Shown piece by piece: positions 5,950 through 6,844 of a DNA stretch of 6,844 nt (position 1 is its first letter; each line of letters begins with the position of its first letter). Both the position numbers and the translations under genes were made by a program. The notes beneath the pieces are model-generated. The model did not search any database and was not told the DNA's origin. It saw nothing but the letters and a program-made list of their open reading frames with translations. This DNA comes from a bacterium (lineage in GTDB: Bacteria > Caldisericota > Caldisericia > B22-G15): assembly GCA_012517755.1 (NCBI GenBank), contig JAAYUH010000062.1, positions 1 through 6,844 on the forward strand. Reading direction: 5' to 3'.

Positions 5950-5991
5950 TTAATTTTAACATATAAGAATTTATAATATAATTAAAATTAA
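5950..5991 (+). repeat. 10-bp inverted repeat in the divergent region, possible operator
   Basis: TTAATTTTAA (5950-5959) and its exact reverse complement TTAAAATTAA (5982-5991) flank 22 nt that contain the likely -10 box of the aldolase gene. The arms are pure A/T in an AT-rich gap, so chance occurrence is quite possible. Placed between two divergent genes, it could be a regulator site. The rest of the gap (5937-6005) shows only weak promoter-like sequence. Confidence 0.25.
5972..5977 (+). promoter_or_regulatory. Probable -10 box of the aldolase gene
   Basis: An exact TATAAT, with a poor -35 candidate (TTTAAT, 5949-5954) 17 nt upstream. Transcription would start near 5984, giving a leader of about 33 nt with the Shine-Dalgarno site AGGAGG at 6006-6011. 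Confidence 0.45.
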
Positions 5992-6005
5992 TAAAGATTA
6001 AACTC

Positions 6006-6011
6006 AGGAGG
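6006..6011 (+). promoter_or_regulatory. Ribosome-binding site of the aldolase gene
   Basis: AGGAGG, 5 nt before ATG 6017; a strong site that fixes the start of the partial gene. Confidence 0.85.
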
Positions 6012-6016
6012 AAAAT

Positions 6017-6844
6017 ATGGAAAAAGGTAAATTTTATGGAATAATAACACCAGTAATAACTCCTTTTAATGATGATGGAGAAATTGATTTCAAAGGTTTC
6101 GAAATTCTCTTAAATTTTTTAAAAGACAAAGTTGATGGAATTTTTGTAAATGCTACAACTGGAGAATTCACATCTTTAAGTTTAGATGAAAAAGTAGAGA
6201 TTTTAAAATTTGTAAAAAATACAGTAAATTATAAGGTTAAACTTTTCTCTAATATTACATCTACTTGTTTTAAAGATGTTGAAAAATTAATAGAGGTTTC
6301 AAATAATCTTAATTATGATGCAATTGTTATAATACCTCCCTTTTTTCTTATTCCAGATACAAAAGGACTAAAAAATTATTTCCAATCAATTTTAAAAATT
6401 ACTGAAATTCCACTTTTAATTTATAATATTCCTTCTAATACTGGATATTCTTTACAAGTCGAAATAATTAAGGATTTAGCACTTTTAGAAAAAAAATTGA
6501 TTGGTGTTAAAGCAACAATCGATAGTTTAAACTATCTAAAAGATTTGATACTTTTAATTAAATCACAAAGAGAAGAATTTTCAGTTTTAACAGGATTTGA
6601 ATCCTATTTAGTACCTAACCTTATTTCAGGAGGAGATGGAGGAATTGTTGCCCTTTCAAATTTTGCTCCAGATTTAATGAAAAAGGCTATTATTGATTTT
6701 GAAAATAAAGATTTTGATTCATTGAATGAAACTCATAGAAGAATATTAAAACTCTCTGAGATTTATAAAAATTCATCATCATTTGCTGGTGCTATTAAAA
6801 TATCATTAAATCTACTTGGTTTCCCAATAAAAAGAAAAGTTAGA
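6017..6844 (+). CDS. DHDPS/NAL-superfamily aldolase, 3' end cut by window edge
   Basis: A TIM-barrel class I aldolase/lyase. The 276 codons present are most of the usual 290-300. Visible motifs are GIITPVITPF (8-17), FVNATTGEF (43-51, the TTGE pyruvate-carboxylate loop, Thr47/Thr48), LIYNIPSNTG (134-143, catalytic Tyr136), GVKATIDSL (163-171, Schiff-base Lys165) and SGGDGGIVALSN (204-215). Two residues diagnostic of dihydrodipicolinate synthase are missing: the Arg of YNxPxRTG is Asn141, and the intersubunit Tyr pair is Phe109/Phe110. The FVNxTTG and GVKxTID patterns recall archaeal 2-keto-3-deoxygluconate aldolases, so a pyruvate-sugar-acid aldolase or N-acetylneuraminate lyase-like role is likelier than lysine synthesis. 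The exact substrate cannot be told. It is divergent from the eRF1-like gene, with its own promoter and Shine-Dalgarno site. Confidence 0.88.
   Translation, partial: MEKGKFYGIITPVITPFNDDGEIDFKGFEILLNFLKDKVDGIFVNATTGEFTSLSLDEKVEILKFVKNTVNYKVKLFSNITSTCFKDVEKLIEVSNNLNYDAIVIIPPFFLIPDTKGLKNYFQSILKITEIPLLIYNIPSNTGYSLQVEIIKDLALLEKKLIGVKATIDSLNYLKDLILLIKSQREEFSVLTGFESYLVPNLISGGDGGIVALSNFAPDLMKKAIIDFENKDFDSLNETHRRILKLSEIYKNSSSFAGAIKISLNLLGFPIKRKVR

Overview
This is an AT-rich (by eye roughly 70% A+T) bacterial chromosomal segment with short intergenic gaps and overlapping genes. Housekeeping markers show it is bacterial: a Rex-type redox repressor, a DNA polymerase III delta-prime subunit, a RicT/PSP1 protein and Shine-Dalgarno sites. 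The holB-ricT pairing is typical of Firmicutes and relatives. The lysine/arginine-AGA-rich coding and the DUF996-like membrane protein recall low-GC thermophilic lineages such as Caldisericota, Dictyoglomota or Thermotogota. That placement is a guess, and no rRNA or other decisive marker is present. I see no mobile element, CRISPR array or obvious horizontal-transfer boundary.

Layout. (1) At 1-420, minus strand, is the N-terminal 140 codons of endonuclease IV (nfo), running off the left edge. (2) At 421-504 is an 84-bp divergent promoter region. Both nfo and rex lack a Shine-Dalgarno site and have TATAAT boxes 5-6 nt before their ATG, so both mRNAs look leaderless or nearly so. (3) At 505-3940, plus strand, is a tightly overlapping four-gene operon: rex, an unrecognised 354-residue protein with a histidine-rich HAHNGHG motif, holB and ricT. 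(4) At 3974-4050, minus strand, is tRNA-Ile(GAU) with encoded CCA, convergent with ricT. Its near-consensus promoter has a -35 box overlapping the stop codon of the next gene. (5) At 4083-4721, minus strand, is a multi-pass membrane protein of DUF996 type. (6) At 4785-5921, minus strand, is a bacterial protein resembling archaeo-eukaryotic release factor eRF1 (baeRF/VLRF1-like), with a zinc ribbon and a GGG in place of GGQ. (7) At 6017-6844, plus strand, is a DHDPS/NAL-superfamily aldolase that runs off the right edge and lacks key DHDPS residues.

How they fit. The rex operon joins an NADH/NAD+ sensor with a replication clamp-loader subunit and a likely Fe-S RNA-processing/signalling factor, with an uncharacterised protein between them. 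The second half is a set of separately promoted genes. The most interesting items are the unknown protein in the rex-holB operon, the paired leaderless-looking promoters, and the eRF1-like protein with an altered catalytic loop. No clearly new multi-gene system is evident.
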